A DNA stretch of 64,000 bases from CAWJKP01 sp963843465 (GCA_963843465.1 CAWJKP010000002.1:1-64000), one strand, 5' to 3'. Positions 29,319 through 38,000 are shown, counted from the stretch's first letter. The notes: generated by a model from the sequence alone, not told the origin. Numbers and translations: made by a program.

Positions 29319-29949
29319 AGTGACCTCGACAGTTTCGCTTCACTTGACCGAGACAGCCCCCATTATCCGCCTTGCTTGCGGGAAAGCAACGGTTGCCGAA
29401 CTCCACAGCCCCTACCTCTTGAAATCATGGAAGAAGTTATCCGCGTCTGCCTGGGATTGCCCCGTGAAAATCCGCCGCACCGTTCCGAGGTTCCTCACCA
29501 GGAACCACTCGAAAACCGTCTGTATCGTCTCGCCTGTCTTGCCTTTCCCTTTGCCGCCGTGCTTGTTCCCGCTGTTCCTGCGGTTCCCGATACTCCCGTT
29601 CTTCCTACTCCTCCAATTGATCCCTTGTTGAAAGGTCTGCCTTCACCCACGATCAAATGCGTTCAAGCCATGCTTTCATGGGTATGGTCCTTTCGGTTGT
29701 CTACCCTTGTTCGGCTTGTGAAACGGCTTCCCATTTCCCAGCAAACGCCAAGTTGGAGCCGATATTCCAATACGGACTGCGGCTGTCCTGGCAATGTGCC
29801 TCCCGATGGAACCGGATGGACGTGGGCTGCTCGCCTCCCAGGGCGGCAAGCCGCTCCTTGCGCGGTTTCCAGCGGTGGCGGAGATCATGGACAGTCTGGA
29901 CGGTCGTAATTTCTTCGTTCATGTTGGCCAAGACCTCACGTAACTGGTT
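29319..29949 (-). other. 631-bp stretch with remnants of small proteins
   Basis: Minus-strand ATG at 29922 starts MNEEITTVQTVHDLRHRWKP and RKERLAALGGEQPTSIRFHR, which looks like the N-terminus of a conserved planctomycete protein, but the frame ends after about 75 residues at 29701. A second minus-strand frame ending at 29412 reads TGETIQTVFEWFLVRNLGTV and ADADNFFHDFKR and looks like a separate C-terminus. I cannot name either; both appear truncated. Confidence 0.35.
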
Positions 29950-30585
29950 TCAGGGCGATGGAGCGTCGTCTGTTTTGTTTTCAGCACGCTTGGGCTTCGC
30001 CTTGGCAATGACCTGGATCTTCGCGGCGCAGAGGCGCTCGTCATAGGTCCAACTCACCTTGATCTTGTCCCCGACGTTCAATTCGCCGATGATGCGGGTC
30101 ATCTCCTTGTTCATGCCGCCCGGCCCGAACTGGGGCCAAAGGCGCTGGGTATAGCCACGGTCGCTCGGCTTAACCTCGACCCACGCTATCCCCTTGGGCT
30201 TGCTCTCGCAGGCGACCACGGTTCCCGTCGCCACGCCCATTCGCACAGGCGGCAGGATCACACGGATGCTGGTCAAGACCGGCTGGTCTTGCCCCTGCGA
30301 TGAGAACATCACCAGGTTGGGCACGAAGACCGTCTTCAACGCCGCCTGGAGGTCTGCCTTCGGCGTGCCGCCCTGGGGAGCCAGGAGATAGCTTTTCGTT
30401 TCGTCTTCCCCTTCGGCCTTGATCGTGATGTCCTTATCGGTCTTGGCCGTGACGATACCAACGACCTTCCCCGGCCCTCGTGGGGACTTCTTTTCGGCGG
30501 CACGCAACGATGGCGTACCGCAGAAACCAACGGCCAGAACTACTCCGGCCATGACACCTGCAAACCAACTTATTCTCCTCATCAT
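29950..30585 (-). CDS. Secreted hypothetical protein
   Basis: ATG at 30585 (a second ATG follows at once) starts a signal peptide (MMRRISWFAGVMAGVVLAVG). The mature part, about 180 residues, is beta-rich and lysine-rich: GKVVGIVTAKTDKDITIKAE, SIRVILPPVRMGVATGTVVA, ELNVGDKIKVSWTYDERLCA. It ends in a charged tail. The pattern resembles OB-fold-like planctomycete secreted proteins, but I do not recognise a named family. Confidence 0.65.
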   Translation of the reverse strand: MMRRISWFAGVMAGVVLAVGFCGTPSLRAAEKKSPRGPGKVVGIVTAKTDKDITIKAEGEDETKSYLLAPQGGTPKADLQAALKTVFVPNLVMFSSQGQDQPVLTSIRVILPPVRMGVATGTVVACESKPKGIAWVEVKPSDRGYTQRLWPQFGPGGMNKEMTRIIGELNVGDKIKVSWTYDERLCAAKIQVIAKAKPKRAENKTDDAPSP

Positions 30586-30649
30586 TTTCTGCTTTCGATT
30601 TCGCTTGAGTTTCGTTAGTCGAACACGATTCAATGGACGACAATTTGCA

Positions 30650-31633
30650 CTACGTAGCGTGCGCCTTGATAAACTCGGCGGCTTGCCGGGCAATTCCAGC
30701 CACCTTGTCCGGCTTGGCACCTGCAAGCCCGTGACCAGCCCCTTGGACCGTTATGAACTCGTGCTTCACGTTTGACTCCGCCAGTTTGGTCGCCATGTTC
30801 TTGGATTCAGCGTAGGGGACGTCGGTGTCCCCGGTCCCATGAATCAGCATGGCGGGCGGATACTTGGCCGTGACGTTGCGAATCGGACAATACGGGTCGA
30901 ACCACTTCGGCTCGGCGTGCGGATCGTGTCCCGCTACCTCGTTGGGCCAGATACCGTTCTGGCGGCAGTAAAGGTAGAACCGCCCGCGCTGGTTCGGGAC
31001 GGGCGGCTCCGACAGCACATGGCTGCCCACGCTTCGATACGCCTCGTCCTTCGACACGAGAGGCTGTCGGCGATAGAAGGCGTCGGGATTGGAGTACCAA
31101 GGGGTCGTGATGTCCCCGTAGCCGTAATAGGAGACCAGGGCGCGAGGACGGGGCTCCAGGCAGAACCCCGTCATCAAGGTCAGGTAGCCTCCCGCCGACC
31201 CGCCCGCCGTGGCGATCCGGTCCGGGTCGATGCCAAACTGCTTCGGTCCCTCCTGCCGCAGCCACCGCCACGCGTCCTGCACGTCCTCGACGATGCCCGG
31301 CAGTTTCGTCTCCGGCGCGAGGCGGTAGTCGATTGACACGACCACGAATCCCCGCTTGACCAATTCGGCGTGAAAGCGGCTATCCAGCCCCTTCCGGGAG
31401 CCCATGATCAGTGCGCCACCGTGAATCCACATCACGGCTGGTTTGCGGTAACCGGGGGCCGTTTGATGCACGTCCGCCTTGATCTGGCATTTCCCCACGG
31501 TCTTGTAGACGCGGGTCGTTGGACCCGGCGACTGGGCACAAGCGATGCGCGGCAGTGTGACGCCGATCGCGCCGCCCGCTACGATCTTCAGGAACTGGTG
31601 TCTGCTGATGCGATTGGTTGGACCTTCTCGCAT
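30650..31633 (-). CDS. Secreted alpha/beta-hydrolase (esterase/lipase, BD-FAE-like)
   Basis: ATG at 31633; the N-terminus NRISRHQFLKIVAGGAIGVT resembles a Tat-type signal. The mature enzyme shows an oxyanion motif WIHGGALIMGSRKG, nucleophile elbow TAGGSAGGYL (Ser about residue 146), and the acid and histidine regions LIHGTGDTDVPYAES and VQGAGHGLAGAKPDK. The arrangement fits bifunctional feruloyl/acetyl-xylan-esterase-like or hormone-sensitive-lipase-like carboxylesterases. 327 residues, complete. It probably de-esterifies polysaccharide side groups; substrate inferred from context only. Confidence 0.85.
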   Translation of the reverse strand: MREGPTNRISRHQFLKIVAGGAIGVTLPRIACAQSPGPTTRVYKTVGKCQIKADVHQTAPGYRKPAVMWIHGGALIMGSRKGLDSRFHAELVKRGFVVVSIDYRLAPETKLPGIVEDVQDAWRWLRQEGPKQFGIDPDRIATAGGSAGGYLTLMTGFCLEPRPRALVSYYGYGDITTPWYSNPDAFYRRQPLVSKDEAYRSVGSHVLSEPPVPNQRGRFYLYCRQNGIWPNEVAGHDPHAEPKWFDPYCPIRNVTAKYPPAMLIHGTGDTDVPYAESKNMATKLAESNVKHEFITVQGAGHGLAGAKPDKVAGIARQAAEFIKAHAT

Positions 31634-31810
31634 GATTTCCTCCCGCCTTGGCTTCTACCCGGATGAAATGAGCATCACGTCCATGAACCATTCTAGCAGA
31701 AAATGACCTTCACAAGACCTCTCATTTCGCTTTCAGCGGAACCTCGGTCGAAAGAACTGGGAACTTCATGGTAGGGATGGTCGGCAAGGCCAACGGCGGC
31801 GTGAACTTGC

Positions 31811-32445
31811 TCATCCCTTGCCTCCCAACAATCCCCGGAGGGCTTTCTCGATCATCTCCGGCCGAGCCAACCCATCCCGCCACTCCTGCGGAATCCCCGA
31901 CTCGCCCCAATACGCCCCGGCAAGCTGCCCGCAGACGGCCCCGGTGGTGTCGGCGTCGTCGCCCAGGTTGACGGCCCGCAGCACGGCTTCCCGGAAGTCC
32001 TTCGCGTCGTTGAAGGCCCACAGGGCGGCCTCCAGGCTCTTGACCACGTAGCCGGAGCCTACGATCTCCGGCGGCCTCTTGCGGCAGAAACTCCCGGCCG
32101 CCACCTCCTCGACCTCGGGGTAGAGGGCCTGCATGCGGCCGATCCGCCGCAAAGGTTCCCAGTCGGGGGTCAGAACCTCGTGGCGGTCCTGGCCGTGGAT
32201 CAGCCCGCAAAGGACCAGGCCGAAGTAGCCGCAGGCGGTCAAGCACTGCCGACTGGCATGGGTCGGAAGGCTGGACTCGACCAAGTAGCACCACAACCGC
32301 TCCAGGTCGTCGGGGAAGAGGTCGGCGTAGCGGATCGGCACGGGCGCCAACCGCATGATCGACCCATTCCCGCTGGCCCGCTCCGAATGGTCGCCGGAGG
32401 TTCTGGCATCGCCTGTGCGCTCGAAGCGGCTCAGCGCCCTTCGGG
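31811..32445 (-). pseudogene. ADP-ribosylglycohydrolase relic B (N-terminus missing)
   Basis: The strand encodes the last two thirds of an ADP-ribosylglycohydrolase: IGITTRRALSRFERTG, GNGSIMRLAPVPIRYAD, CGYFGLVLCGLIHGQDRHEV, NLGDDADTTGAVCGQLAGAY. The GDDADT aspartates that hold the metal pair are present. Upstream of about 32445 the frame enters the antisense strand of a Csb1 gene piece, so the first 100 or so residues and the start are lost. A 30-codon frame starts at an ATGA overlap near 31814 (MSKFTPPLALPTIPTMKFPV), as in relic A, where a short frame also overlaps the stop. Confidence 0.75.
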
Positions 32446-32825
32446 TCGTGATGCCGATGGCGGCACTGCGCACGCTGAGAGCGAAGAATGACACGCGCAC
32501 GCAGGCCCTACGACGGTACATCCTCGGTCTGGCCCTGGTCGCCTTCACCGCTCCGCAGGAAAGCTACCTGCGCCAGGGGTGCGAGTTGGTTGCTGACCCA
32601 GAAAAGCCGGCGAAATGGGAGATCGTCAATTATGACGGCAAACGGAAGCCTTTTGCTGTGACAAGCACTGACGCCTTCAGCTACGCCTCTGTGGCCAGGG
32701 AAGCCTTCAAGCCCGCAGCGAATCGCGAGGCGACCTTTGATGCTGCCACTGCCAGGGCGGCTCTCGGGCAATCGAAGGAAGAAAGAAAAGCAGGGCGACG
32801 CCGCAGCCGATCCGGCGGCCAGTAG
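32446..32825 (+). pseudogene. csb1: Type I-G CRISPR protein Csb1 (Cas7), C-terminal fragment
   Basis: The plus strand reads PMAALRTLRAKNDTRTQALR, RYILGLALVAFTAPQESYLR and QGCELVADPEKPAKWEIVNY, the characteristic C-terminus of the type I-G (I-U) Cas7-like protein Csb1 (GSU0053 family), ending at 32825. The N-terminal two thirds are missing; at about 32445 the sequence joins the tail-to-tail ADP-ribosylglycohydrolase relic. The identification is supported by the Csb2 gene that starts 11 bases downstream. No start codon of its own. Confidence 0.75.
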
Positions 32826-32836
32826 GAAGGTGAAGC

Positions 32837-34285
32837 ATGACCTCGTACCTTTGCATCTCGGTCACATTTCTCGACCCTCTGTATCACGGACGCCTCAACG
32901 GCGACCGGACGGCCGAATGGCCCCCATCGCCCTTGCGCCTGTACCAGGCGCTGCTGGCCGGCGCGGGGTGGATGCCGCAACTGCGATTGGTCGGACACAA
33001 GCGCCGACGCCTTTAGGTGGCTTGAGCGGCGAGATCCTCCTGAGATCGTGGCTCCCATCGCCCAACCGCTGCCGTCGTACACGCTGTACGTCCCCAATAA
33101 CGACGGCGACCGCCAGTCCGACCGACAACTCCGGCTGGCTTCCAAGGCCGTCCGTCCTCATCGCCTCGTCAACGGGGAGACACTTTACTACCTCTGGCCG
33201 CTGGAAGAGAAGGACTTGAACGACGGAAAAGTCCGTACCGCCATCGACGTGCTTCGCCGCGAATCGCGGCACCTGCTTGCCCTGGGCTGGGGCATCGACA
33301 TGGTGGTCGGCGATGGCCGTATACTGTCCGCCATTCAGGCACGAAGCCTCCCTGGAGAGCGATGGCGCCCCTGGCCGGAGCACCATTCGTCTCGTGCTGC
33401 GCGGCGGGTGCCCGCCCCCGGGACACTTGACGACCTGGAGCAGGTTTACGCCACATTCCTTGCTCGCATCCACGGCAAGCTGTATTCCCGCCCGAGGCCA
33501 CCCAGCGTGTTCCGCCTGGTCAGCTACCTTCGTAGCACCGATCTGCCGCCGCGCCCTTGGGTGTTGTTCGATCTCTGCGACGAGCAAGGGAGCCGGCGGT
33601 CTTTCCGCCAAACCGATGCTGTTCTGGTCGCTGCTATGCTCCGCCACTGTGCGTGTGAAGTCGTGAAACGCGATCCGCACGACTTCGAGGGCGGGTCAGA
33701 AGTCTACGTGGCTGGGCATGTGGCCGGTCGCAAGACGCTGCTCCGCGATTCTCCTATCTGCCCTTGCCAACGATCGGTCATCCCCATGCCGATGGCATGA
33801 TCCGCCGCGTCCTCATAGCGGAGCCGCACGGGGGTGACGCAAGCCATGCGGAATGGATTCGTTCACGACTGCTGAGCGACCCCTTGGTCGATACAGCCGG
33901 CCAGCAGCATGCTGAATTGACGATGCCGCGAGACAGCAAGAGCGTATGTTCGCTCTACGTGGGAGACAGCCAGAGTTGGGAGAGCGTGACGCCGGTAGTG
34001 CTACCAGGCTACGACGAGGGCAAACAGGGAAAGGCGGAGCGTTTGTTCCTGAAAGCCGTGAGGCAGGCCGGCTTGCCGACAGAAGCGGTTGCCGAGTTGA
34101 CGCTTCGCAAAGCACCTTTTTGGCCAGGGTCGCACCATCCGGCGATGTATCGACGGCCGCAGCCCTACCTGAAGTGCTGGCCCGTCTGGCACGCGCGGGT
34201 GCGTTTCAAGGAGGCGATCTCCGGCCCAGTAGCCATCGGAGTTGGCCGACACTGCGGCCTGGGCTTGTTTGCGGCGCAAACGTAG
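32837..34285 (+). CDS. csb2: Type I-G CRISPR protein Csb2 (Cas5-Cas6 fusion), two frameshifts
   Basis: ATG at 32837 has GGAAGGTG just upstream and follows the csb1 piece. The Cas5-like start is clear (TSYLCISVTFLDPLYHGRLN; AEWPPSPLRLYQALLAGA). A shift near 32955 leads to the frame with DTSADAFRWLERRDPPEIVA and LPSYTLYVPNNDGDRQSDRQ. Another near 33735 returns to the first frame with FSYLPLPTIGHPHADGMIRR and ends with GRHCGLGLFAAQT, the glycine-rich Cas6-type loop of the family. Total about 480 codons, a normal length for Csb2 (GSU0054 family), which processes crRNA and joins Cascade. With two shifts it is either dead or mis-sequenced. Confidence 0.8.
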
Positions 34286-34366
34286 CGCCGCGCGGGTGTA
34301 TTGGCTACATCTCCCCATTGCTCTTTGACAATTTACCCAGTGTTGACTTTGGCCCCCGTCAAGCCA

Positions 34367-34438
34367 GTTTCCACGGCTGAAAGGCCGTGGCCCCATTGAA
34401 GCTCGTTGTCGTAGGTCGGCAGGGTCACCGCTCAGCCG
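34367..34438 (+). CRISPR. Minimal CRISPR remnant: one 36-nt repeat plus one spacer-length segment
   Basis: A 36-nt unit at 34367-34402 begins GTTTCCACGGCTGAAAGG and ends GGCCCCATTGAAGC. CCACGGC (34371-34377) pairs with GCCGTGG (34384-34390) around a six-base loop, and the ATTGAAGC end is typical of type I repeats. It lies 81 bases after csb2, preceded by a leader-like tract with gctctttgacaattt. The next 36-38 bases before the neighbouring stop codon are spacer-sized. No second repeat is present, so this is array collapse, genuine or from assembly. The call rests on repeat form and position, not on repetition. Confidence 0.6.
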
Positions 34439-34440
34439 CT

Positions 34441-34801
34441 TCACCAGACATCCGGCCACTCGCCGTCCAGCACGACCTCGTGCGCGTCCAGTACCTGGCG
34501 GAGGTCGTCGTCTATCCACGGGTCGTCGAAGGCCATCGCCAGGACGTGGTCCACGGCAGTGCCGTAGCCACCGACCACTTTAGCGCTCGTCTGCGGGCTG
34601 ATCAGCGACAGCATGGCCAGGTACGACGGATGGAGCGCACGGCGGGGATCGCCCTGGGTTTCGACGCACAAGACTTTGGCCGGTTGGGCGATACCGCCAG
34701 GCCTCGACGTGGCCACCGGCGACGACCGGCACGGGGTCGGAAGGTTGGCCGAGGCCCAGACCGGCAGCCGTCGCCGGCTTCGCGGCCGGCAACTCGATCA
34801 C
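34441..34801 (-). CDS. Hypothetical protein, paralogue B (frameshifted)
   Basis: Likely GTG near 34801, starting VIELPAAKPATAAGLGLGQP and GGHVEAWRY; after a one-base change near 34700 the frame is QPAKVLCVETQGDPRRALHP, SYLAMLSLISPQTSAKVVGG, YGTAVDHVLAMAFDDPWIDD and ends RQVLDAHEVVLDGEWPDVW at 34441. The conserved core is about 80 percent identical to the frame at 22513-22848. About 120 residues. Its stop is three bases from the CRISPR remnant. Family unknown; the conserved GTAVDHVLAMAF helix and cysteine near the middle are worth a profile search. Confidence 0.5.
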
Positions 34802-35099
34802 GGTGGTTAGCGGTCCTGCCGGGGGCGACGCGCCGGCTCCCGGCCCCGAACGGGCATCGCGGGCACGGTGCTGTGCTCACGGAACTGGCAGTCACGCTTC
34901 CTGCCAGAATGGCCGTCTGGCCGGAATGGGTCCGCTGCTAGTTTACCAGCCGGGCCGTTGAGGGGGCGGCCACCTCATACCTGGCCCTGGTCCCCTTCCC
35001 GGTGCGAAGCCAGGGCCGGGCGGCTCTTCCATACCCGGTCCCTGCGGTCTACCCGCAACAACCGGCAGCGGCGTAACGTCGGGCTGGACAAACCGAACA

Positions 35100-35320
35100 G
35101 CCTGGCGGTCTATGCTCCGTATGGGGCGAACGAAGTTGTAGATCCTTATCTCGTCACCCTGCGGCCCACGGCCGTGCGGAAAGGCAGCAGGATTGCCACA
35201 CTTGGGATCGCTGACGGTGCCGTCGCCGTTATCGTGAAAGTCGTTCTTGCCATAGTTGGGATTGCCGCGAACATAGCGGACGTACAGCCTGTTCGCCGCG
35301 CCGCCCTCTGGTCCCGGCCG
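35100..35320 (-). pseudogene. DUF1566/Lcl-type domain fragment
   Basis: The minus strand reads NRLYVRYVRGNPNYGKNDFH, then DNGDGTVSDPKCGNPAA. The pattern VR-VRG...DF-DNGDGTV-D is the hallmark of DUF1566/Lcl C-terminal domains. Neither a start nor the rest of the domain (TGLMW...) follows; the downstream part reads GDEIRIYNFVRPIRSIDRQA and looks like another piece. The gene appears reduced to fragments between the hypothetical paralogue and the HU promoter. Confidence 0.5.
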
Positions 35321-35461
35321 TCGCTTCGGATAGGCACCGGTTCAAGGCAAGACAATACCGCCTCGGGCTCGCCCAGTCCGAGCGGAGCGTCGAAAACCCG
35401 GCAAAACGGGATGTGGAAGCGAGTTTCCTGGGTTTTTCACGGGTTTCAGCCGGTTCGCAGC

Positions 35462-35490
35462 TTGCATTTCCCGGCAAACCGGCTCTAATC
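35462..35490 (+). promoter_or_regulatory. Conserved HU promoter, copy 3
   Basis: TTGCAT (35462-35467) and CTAATC (35485-35490) with a 17-base spacer, 63 bases before the HU start at 35554. The spacer is identical to that of copy 1 and differs by one base from copy 2. Confidence 0.65.
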
Positions 35491-35553
35491 ACCACATTCC
35501 GCATTGCGGACTGACCCGATCATCTCCCTTACCTGACAAGGAAAACAAGACCC

Positions 35554-35889
35554 ATGGCCAAAGCTGCCCCCGCCCCCAAGAAGCCCCTCACCAAGTCCGA
35601 ACTCCTGGCCAACGTCGCCGCCGCCACCGAGCTTTCCAAGAAGCAGGTCGCCGCCGTGCTGGAGGCCCTGGTCGCCGAGATCAAGAAGAGCCTCGGCAAC
35701 AAGGGCGCGGGCGTGATCGCCATCCCCGGGCTGGTGAAGATCAAGAAGAAGAAGATCCCCGCCCGTAAGGCCCAGACGGGCGTCCCCAACCCCTTCAAGC
35801 CCGGCGAGCTGATGGATCGCGCTGCCAAGCCCGCCTACAACAAGGTCAAGGTTCGGGCGCTGAAGCTGCTCAAGGACATGGCGAAGTAG
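35554..35889 (+). CDS. HU-family DNA-binding protein (full length)
   Basis: A 111-residue HU protein (MAKAAPAPKKPLTKSELLAN ... RALKLLKDMAK) almost identical to the copy at 23557, differing by one extra residue in the tail-like N-terminus and I/K changes near GLVKIKKKKIPARK. The start ATG follows gacaaggaaaacaagaccc, with AAGGAAA as ribosome-binding site, the same leader as in the truncated copy 1. All HU elements (basic N-terminus, dimer helices, beta-arm NPFKPGE region, C-terminal helix) are present. Expected to bend and compact DNA. Confidence 0.9.
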   Translation: MAKAAPAPKKPLTKSELLANVAAATELSKKQVAAVLEALVAEIKKSLGNKGAGVIAIPGLVKIKKKKIPARKAQTGVPNPFKPGELMDRAAKPAYNKVKVRALKLLKDMAK

Positions 35890-35923
35890 CCGCCGGAGCA
35901 GATCCTCCGTCTGTACCTCCTGG

Positions 35924-36496
35924 CTATTCGTCGGTGCCAGCCTCCTGTTCCACAGCGTCACCTTCCCGCTCCACGGCGTCATCGACCTCTTCCAGGCTGC
36001 GCTGATAGGGCCGATGTGGGAAGAGGGAGCAGGCCGTGATGAGACACTCTTTGATCTCACTCGGCTGGTAGTTGCTACAATCCAAACACTTCAGCTTGAT
36101 CGCCGCCCGCAAACTGCCTTTTTCCGCTTGAGCGACCAGGGGCAGGAACCTTTCGGTAACGCAGTGCCGCATTTCCGTGAAGGTATTGGCGTAGGCCTTC
36201 ATCTTCTCAGATCGCGGCTTGCGGTTCTTCCGCGCCGCCAGCATGGCGGCTCTTTGTTCCTCGGTGAGAGCGACGAGTCCCCTTTTCGCGGGTCTGGTCT
36301 TGTATTGGATGCCCAGTTCCTTCGCCCGGTCGTAGGCGACGGATGCGGTGACCGGGCGAGGCTGGTGAGCCTTGGCCCAGGCGGTTTCCTCGACCGCTTT
36401 CCAAAGCGCGGAGGGGTTTGGAAAAGTCTGCCGGTTCTCCAATTCGTCCACGATCCTCTGAAGCTCGTCGTGACTGACTTCCAGTTTCTTGGCCAT
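35924..36496 (-). CDS. Hypothetical protein with C-terminal four-cysteine motif
   Basis: ATG at 36496 has AGAGGTG upstream. The 190-residue product has a charged helical N-terminus (KKLEVSHDELQRIVDELENR), a lysine/arginine-rich middle (AAMLAARKNRKPRSEKMK) and a compact cysteine block KLKCLDCSNYQPSEIKECLI followed by TACSLFPHRPYQ. The C-x2-C...C-x4-C spacing suggests a zinc-binding or nucleic-acid-binding module often seen in phage-like small proteins. The acidic tail (DDAVEREGDAVEQEAGTDE) is uninformative. Convergent with the HU gene, stops about 35 bases apart. Confidence 0.6.
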   Translation of the reverse strand: MAKKLEVSHDELQRIVDELENRQTFPNPSALWKAVEETAWAKAHQPRPVTASVAYDRAKELGIQYKTRPAKRGLVALTEEQRAAMLAARKNRKPRSEKMKAYANTFTEMRHCVTERFLPLVAQAEKGSLRAAIKLKCLDCSNYQPSEIKECLITACSLFPHRPYQRSLEEVDDAVEREGDAVEQEAGTDE

Positions 36497-36885
36497 GGTA
36501 ACACCTCTGGGCAGTGCCGTGAGTAGTCCTCGCTTACGCCATGCGTTTTGTGTTCAGACCGTGCTCTCCTCCTTGCCGGTGCCAAAGCGGTCCACGCTCC
36601 AGTATTGAGCCGGGCCCTTTGCCTGTCCAGTAGCCACTGGTTTCTCATTTCCTGCGTTGAAGTCCCCGTGTTTTCGAGAAACATCGCCCATCTATAGGGC
36701 CGAGGCGCGGACGCCATCCCCCGCCTGGTGAAGAGCCCAGCAACGCTGAAGACGGCCTGCGATAATGGCACCGTTAGCCACGACCCTAATGGCGAACCGG
36801 GTCCCGGCGGGGTACCATGGGGCACAGGCGTCCTGGTGGACAAGTAGCCGAGGTTCCTATTTGGAGGCCGGCCTTGGAGGGAAAG
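36497..36885. other. 389-bp stretch with no recognised feature
   Basis: Open frames on the minus strand are shadows or extend from the neighbouring gene without conserved motifs. It should hold promoters for the two flanking genes; I see no repeat. Confidence 0.4.
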
Positions 36886-37230
36886 ATGTTAATGCTGAAG
36901 CGGCTATGGGCTATCGGTCTGGCGACGACGTTGGCGTGGGCAACTGTGGTGGCCTCCCAAGAGCCATCGAAGCGGCCGGCGGCGTCTTTGTCGCCGGAAG
37001 GCGGGAATCGCGTGCAGCAGGTTCCCTTTGCCGAGAAGGGTTTTACGCCGTTGTTCGACGGCAAGACTCTTAACGGCTGGACGATCTGCTGCCTGTCCAA
37101 AGATCGAGCCCTCGGTGTCAAGGCATGGACGGTTGACCACGGCACGATCTTGGCCGACACGATGGGCCACAAGGCCCACTTCTACATTTGGCTGACGACC
37201 AACAAGGAGTACGGCGATTTCGTGCTTCGG
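36886..37230 (+). pseudogene. DUF1080 (3-keto-disaccharide hydrolase-like) N-terminal fragment
   Basis: ATG at 36886 follows GGAGGGAAAG and starts a signal peptide (MLMLKRLWAIGLATTLAWAT). The DUF1080 opening GFTPLFDGKTLNGWTICC and WTVDHGTILADT is typical, and the sequence runs to NKEYGDFVLR. It then changes in frame to an alpha/beta hydrolase. About 115 residues of a normal 230-280 residue protein remain. Confidence 0.75.
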
Positions 37231-37607
37231 CCTGTCATTGGCCATCCGAATGCCAGCCATGCGTGGATGCTCCGCCAGTGGCTGGCCAAGGGGATCGGCA
37301 TGGCCGGCGTCGACGTAGGCGAGTCGCATGGCAGCCCACAGGGGCGCAAAGTATACACGGCGCTATGGGAGATGTTGACCATGCGCTATGGCATGTCCCC
37401 GAAGGCATGTCTCCTTCCGCAGAGCCGCGGCGGACTGATGCTTTACAACTGGGCCGCGGAGAATCCTTCGCGCGTTGCCTGCATCGCCGGGATCTACACC
37501 GTCTGCGACTTGCGGAGCTACCCGGGGTTGGAGGCTGCGTGTGGGGCTTACGGTCTTCGAGCCAGCGAGTTGGAAGCCCGCCTTGCCGAGCACAACGCGA
37601 GCCAATG
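37231..37607 (+). pseudogene. Alpha/beta-hydrolase internal fragment
   Basis: Fused in frame to the DUF1080 piece: HPNASHAWMLRQWLAKGIGM, AGVDVGESHGSPQGRKVYTA and PKACLLPQSRGGLMLYNWAA, then CIAGIYTVCDLRSYPGLEAA. QSRGGL is the nucleophile elbow. The start (strand beta-1 to oxyanion loop) and the end with the acid and histidine residues are both missing; the frame stops at SQ in 37607, where a P-loop gene piece begins. Confidence 0.65.
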
Positions 37608-37715
37608 ATGGAGAAACTGGCTGCCGCGACGACGGCCCGTGAGGCGATCCTGCTGTCGGGGCCGACAGGATCGGGCAAGACGCCCCTGGGCCAAGTCCTG
37701 GAAAGGCGGGGCCTG
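37605..37715 (+). pseudogene. P-loop NTPase N-terminal fragment
   Basis: ATG ATG at 37605 begins MMEKLAAATTAREAILLSGP, TGSGKTPLGQVLERRGLWG, a clean Walker A (GPTGSGKT). After about 37 residues the sequence moves out of frame into another fragment. No Walker B or other motif remains, so the subfamily cannot be named. Confidence 0.55.
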
Positions 37716-38000
37716 TGGGGCCACCGACGTGCAGAACTTCATTTCCTGGCCGGGGACGTTCGGTATGTTCAACCCGGCGGAATCGGGGGCCAAGGCGTTT
37801 TTCGAGTAGCACAGGGTGCCGCCTTCGTCGCTTGCGTTCTGCTTGGGCTCCAGGCCGTCCCGCTTGACATGGCCAACTTCTATACGGGCGACAACGGCGA
37901 CTGGAGCCTATGCAACGTCTTCGGCGTTCCCAAGAAGACCTACCATGCCTTCCGTGCGTTCAAGGCCCTGGTCGATCATCCGGCCCGAGCGCGAGTGAAC
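37716..38000 (+). pseudogene. Two C-terminal fragments, the second from a glycosidase-like protein
   Basis: First piece (ending at 37809): ATDVQNFISWPGTFGMFNPA, ESGAKAFFE, stop; origin unknown. Second piece: GAAFVACVLLGLQAVPLDMA, NFYTGDNGDWSLCNVFGVPK, KTYHAFRAFKALVDHP, which resembles the C-terminal part of GH39-like or similar clan-A glycosidases, where a fynd-tgdxg-fgv-kktyyaf pattern is usual. Neither has a start. Together with the flanking pieces they form a mosaic. Confidence 0.5.
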
